Assembly (NCBI RefSeq): GCF_001477625.1 | Contig: NZ_CP013692.1 | Span: forward strand, 1 to 64,000 | DNA: 64,000 nt | Origin: Paucibacter sp. KCTC 42545 | Lineage (GTDB): Bacteria; Pseudomonadota; Gammaproteobacteria; Burkholderiales; Burkholderiaceae_C | Direction: 5' to 3' | Part shown: positions 62,237-64,000 of the stretch, one piece after another | How positions within the stretch are numbered: position 1 is the first letter of the stretch | Layout of the letters: the number at the start of each line of letters is the position of its first letter | Translations under genes and position numbers: made by a program | The notes under the pieces: generated by a model | What the model was told of the DNA's origin: nothing | Databases searched by the model: none | Seen by the model: only the letters and a program-made list of their open reading frames with translations

Positions 62237-63351
62237 AGCCCAGCGACGCCTACCCTACAAGCGCAACAAGCGCAACAAGCGATCTGGCGCAGCTGATCCA
62301 GCAAGACATTGCCGCCGCCGGTGGCTGGATTGGCTTCGACCGTTTCATGGCCCAAGCCTTGTATGCGCCCGGCCTGGGCTATTACAGCGGCGCGCGGCCC
62401 AAATTCGGCTTGATGCCCGATGGGCCGCAAGGCAGTTCGGACTTCGTCACCGCACCCGAGATCTCGCCCCTGTTTGGCCAAGCCCTGGCCGCGCAGCTGG
62501 CACAAGCGCTGCAAGTGACCGGCACCCGCACCCTGTGGGAGTTTGGTGCCGGCACCGGCGCCCTGGCCGAGCAATTGCTGCAGGCGCTGGGGGATCGCAT
62601 TGATCGCTACTGCATCGTCGATCTGTCCGGCAGCCTGGCTGCCGTTCAGGCCCAGAGACTGGCGCGCTGGCAGGGCAAGGTGGAATGGCTGCAGCAGCTG
62701 CCTGCCGAATTCGAGGGCGTGGTGGTCGGCAACGAGGTGCTGGACGCCATGCCGGTGCAATTGCTGGCCTTTGATGGCCAGGCCTGGGCCGAGCGTGGCG
62801 TGGTCAGCCACGGAGAGGGCTTTGCCTTCGAGGACCGGGCCACGGCCTTGCGCCCGCCTTTGTTGGATAGCGTGCCCGGCAGCGTGACCGAGATTCATCC
62901 CCAGGCGGAAGCCTTTGTGCGCACCCTGGCGCAACAGCTCAAGCGCGGCGCGGTGTTTTTGCTCGACTACGGCTTCCCCGAGGCCGAGTACTACCACCCG
63001 CAGCGCCACGGCGGCACCTTGATGTGCCACCACCTGCACCGCGCCGACCCCGATCCGCTGCAGCTGGTGGGTGAGAAAGACATCACCAGCCATGTCAACT
63101 TCACCGGCATCGCCCTGACCGGGCAAGAGGCCGGGCTCACGGTGCTGGGCTACTGCAACCAGGCCAACTTCCTCATCAACTGCGGCCTGGCCGAGCTGAT
63201 GGAAGCCGCCACCTTGCCCCAGCGCGCCATGGCCCACCGCCTGATCGCCGAGCATGAGATGGGCGAGCTGTTCAAGGTGATCGGCTTCGCCGCCGGCGAG
63301 GAGTTCGAAGCCCTGGGCTTCGCGCGCGGTGACCGCAGTCACACCTTGTAA
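62233..63351 (+). CDS. SAM-dependent methyltransferase, MidA/NDUFAF7 family
   Basis: The 372-residue protein has the DUF185 markers GFDRFMAQALYAPGLGYYSG, DFVTAPEISPLFGQALA, the SAM loop LWEFGAGTGALAEQLL and VVGNEVLDAMPV. Eukaryotic NDUFAF7 methylates an arginine of complex I; the bacterial target is not certain. The start is probably TTG 62233, overlapping the previous stop, with GGAGGG 6 bases upstream. Three 9-base units (ACAAGCGCA, 62257-62282) encode a TSATSATS stretch near the N-terminus. It ends the run begun by tsaB. Confidence 0.87.
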   Translation: MKPSDAYPTSATSATSDLAQLIQQDIAAAGGWIGFDRFMAQALYAPGLGYYSGARPKFGLMPDGPQGSSDFVTAPEISPLFGQALAAQLAQALQVTGTRTLWEFGAGTGALAEQLLQALGDRIDRYCIVDLSGSLAAVQAQRLARWQGKVEWLQQLPAEFEGVVVGNEVLDAMPVQLLAFDGQAWAERGVVSHGEGFAFEDRATALRPPLLDSVPGSVTEIHPQAEAFVRTLAQQLKRGAVFLLDYGFPEAEYYHPQRHGGTLMCHHLHRADPDPLQLVGEKDITSHVNFTGIALTGQEAGLTVLGYCNQANFLINCGLAELMEAATLPQRAMAHRLIAEHEMGELFKVIGFAAGEEFEALGFARGDRSHTL

Positions 63352-63407
63352 GTGCTGCTGGCCCTGCGCGTTAGCCGCGCCTGGCCCAGCTGAAAACAGC
63401 CAATCGC

Positions 63408-64000
63408 TTAACCGAGCGCAAGCAAGGCCGCCAATCGCGCTTGCTGCACCGCCCGCCCAATGGCCGGGCCGCTCTTGCCCTCGGCCAGGGCTTGGGCGCT
63501 GACCGCGCTCAAGTCCAGGGCCAGCAGCTGGCGCAGATCGGCCAGCAGGCGCTCGCGTTGCGGGTAAGGCCGGTCCTCAAAGCCTAAGCGCCCGCGTGCA
63601 TCGCATTCGCAAGCCCACAGCATGTGCTCGAAGCGCTCCGGGCGGCGCCAGGCGTCGCAGCGCTCCAGCAGGCGCAGCCGTGCCTCAGCGCCAAAGCTTT
63701 CGCTCTGGTGGACATGGGTGTGCTCGCGCGCCACCAAGTCGGCTAGCTCCTTGCAATCATTCGGCACGCGCCAGCGTTCGCTCAATTGCTTGGCCAGCTT
63801 GGCGCTCAGGCCTTCATGGCCGATATGGCGCGGCAGCAGTTCGGGCGCGGTGAGGCCTTTGCCGAGGTCATGGCACAGGGCCGCGTAGCGCACCGGCAGC
63901 GGGGCCAGGTCTTGCGCGGCATGGTCCAGCACCATCAGCACATGCAGGCCGGTGTCGATCTCGGGGTGATGGGCGGGGGGCTGCGGCACGCCGAACAGGC
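63408..64000 (-). CDS. cca: Multifunctional CCA-adding protein, C-terminal part (partial)
   Basis: This is the 3' end of a minus-strand gene that continues beyond the right edge. The visible 197 residues begin FGVPQPPAHHPEIDTGLHV and contain the HD-domain motif RYAALCHDLGKGLT, GHEGLSAKLAKQLSERWRVPND and ACECDARGRLGFED. This is the HD phosphohydrolase part of the betaproteobacterial CCA tRNA nucleotidyltransferase. The nucleotidyltransferase domain lies outside the window. Confidence 0.93.
   Translation of the reverse strand, partial: LFGVPQPPAHHPEIDTGLHVLMVLDHAAQDLAPLPVRYAALCHDLGKGLTAPELLPRHIGHEGLSAKLAKQLSERWRVPNDCKELADLVAREHTHVHQSESFGAEARLRLLERCDAWRRPERFEHMLWACECDARGRLGFEDRPYPQRERLLADLRQLLALDLSAVSAQALAEGKSGPAIGRAVQQARLAALLALG

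Overview
The window is GC-rich and almost fully coding. It looks like a chromosomal segment of a betaproteobacterium of the order Burkholderiales, perhaps near Roseateles, Paucibacter or Rubrivivax. This is judged from the 5S sequence, from familiar gene neighbourhoods (pgk-pyk-fba-purC-purE-purK-tsaC, def-fmt opposite lysM-dprA-smg, yajC-secD-secF) and from GC-rich codon use. The genus is an inference. I see no prophage, insertion sequence, CRISPR array or tRNA gene.

Layout. 1-784: the 3' end of a 23S rRNA gene, a 5S rRNA gene and its terminator, closing an rRNA operon. 851-5000 (minus): thpR, a metallo-beta-lactamase-fold hydrolase, a long-chain acyl-CoA ligase and an FFLEDLY-type protein, with a divergent lipase-like hydrolase up to 6042. 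6115-7917: 4-hydroxyphenylpyruvate dioxygenase divergent from an Lrp/AsnC regulator, with two matching palindromes between them. 7963-11330 (minus): a methyltransferase, an HDOD protein, a stand-alone TipAS-domain protein, two small unknown proteins and an XRE-like protein, with a long AT-rich inverted repeat at 10657-10700. 11485-15963: an EF-G-like GTPase, creA and a fused binding protein/permease of the glycine-betaine type. 15933-19560 (minus): livF, a fused livM-livG and livH. 19822-23776: a crotonase-fold protein, then thymidine kinase flanked by two paralogous small Cys4 proteins and a 63-bp tandem repeat, then a binding-protein/rhodanese fusion. 23752-28174 (minus): a 4-hydroxyproline catabolic operon and its GntR-type regulator.

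28511-34388 (plus): yajC, secD, secF and a DUF1631 protein. 34478-37366 (minus): smg, dprA and a LysM protein, divergent from def-fmt. 39244-42667: htpX, a small lipoprotein, a GIN-domain protein and azlCD. 42714-58811: the glycolysis/purine cluster (pgk, maeB, pyk, fba, purC, purE, purK, tsaC). It is interleaved with a GGDEF gene whose frame is broken, a divergent pair made of a HATPase/STAS-like protein and an ODP-type metallo-beta-lactamase protein, a TPR protein and a CnoX-like thioredoxin. 58870-64000: a GDSL-like lipoprotein, the tsaB-rimI-udg-midA run, and the 3' part of cca on the minus strand.

Most genes are housekeeping. The stretches that best repay attention are the tdk neighbourhood (20786-22402), the 10657-10700 inverted repeat with its small-gene neighbours, the paired operators upstream of hppD, the ODP/HATPase divergent pair, and the frameshifted diguanylate cyclase.
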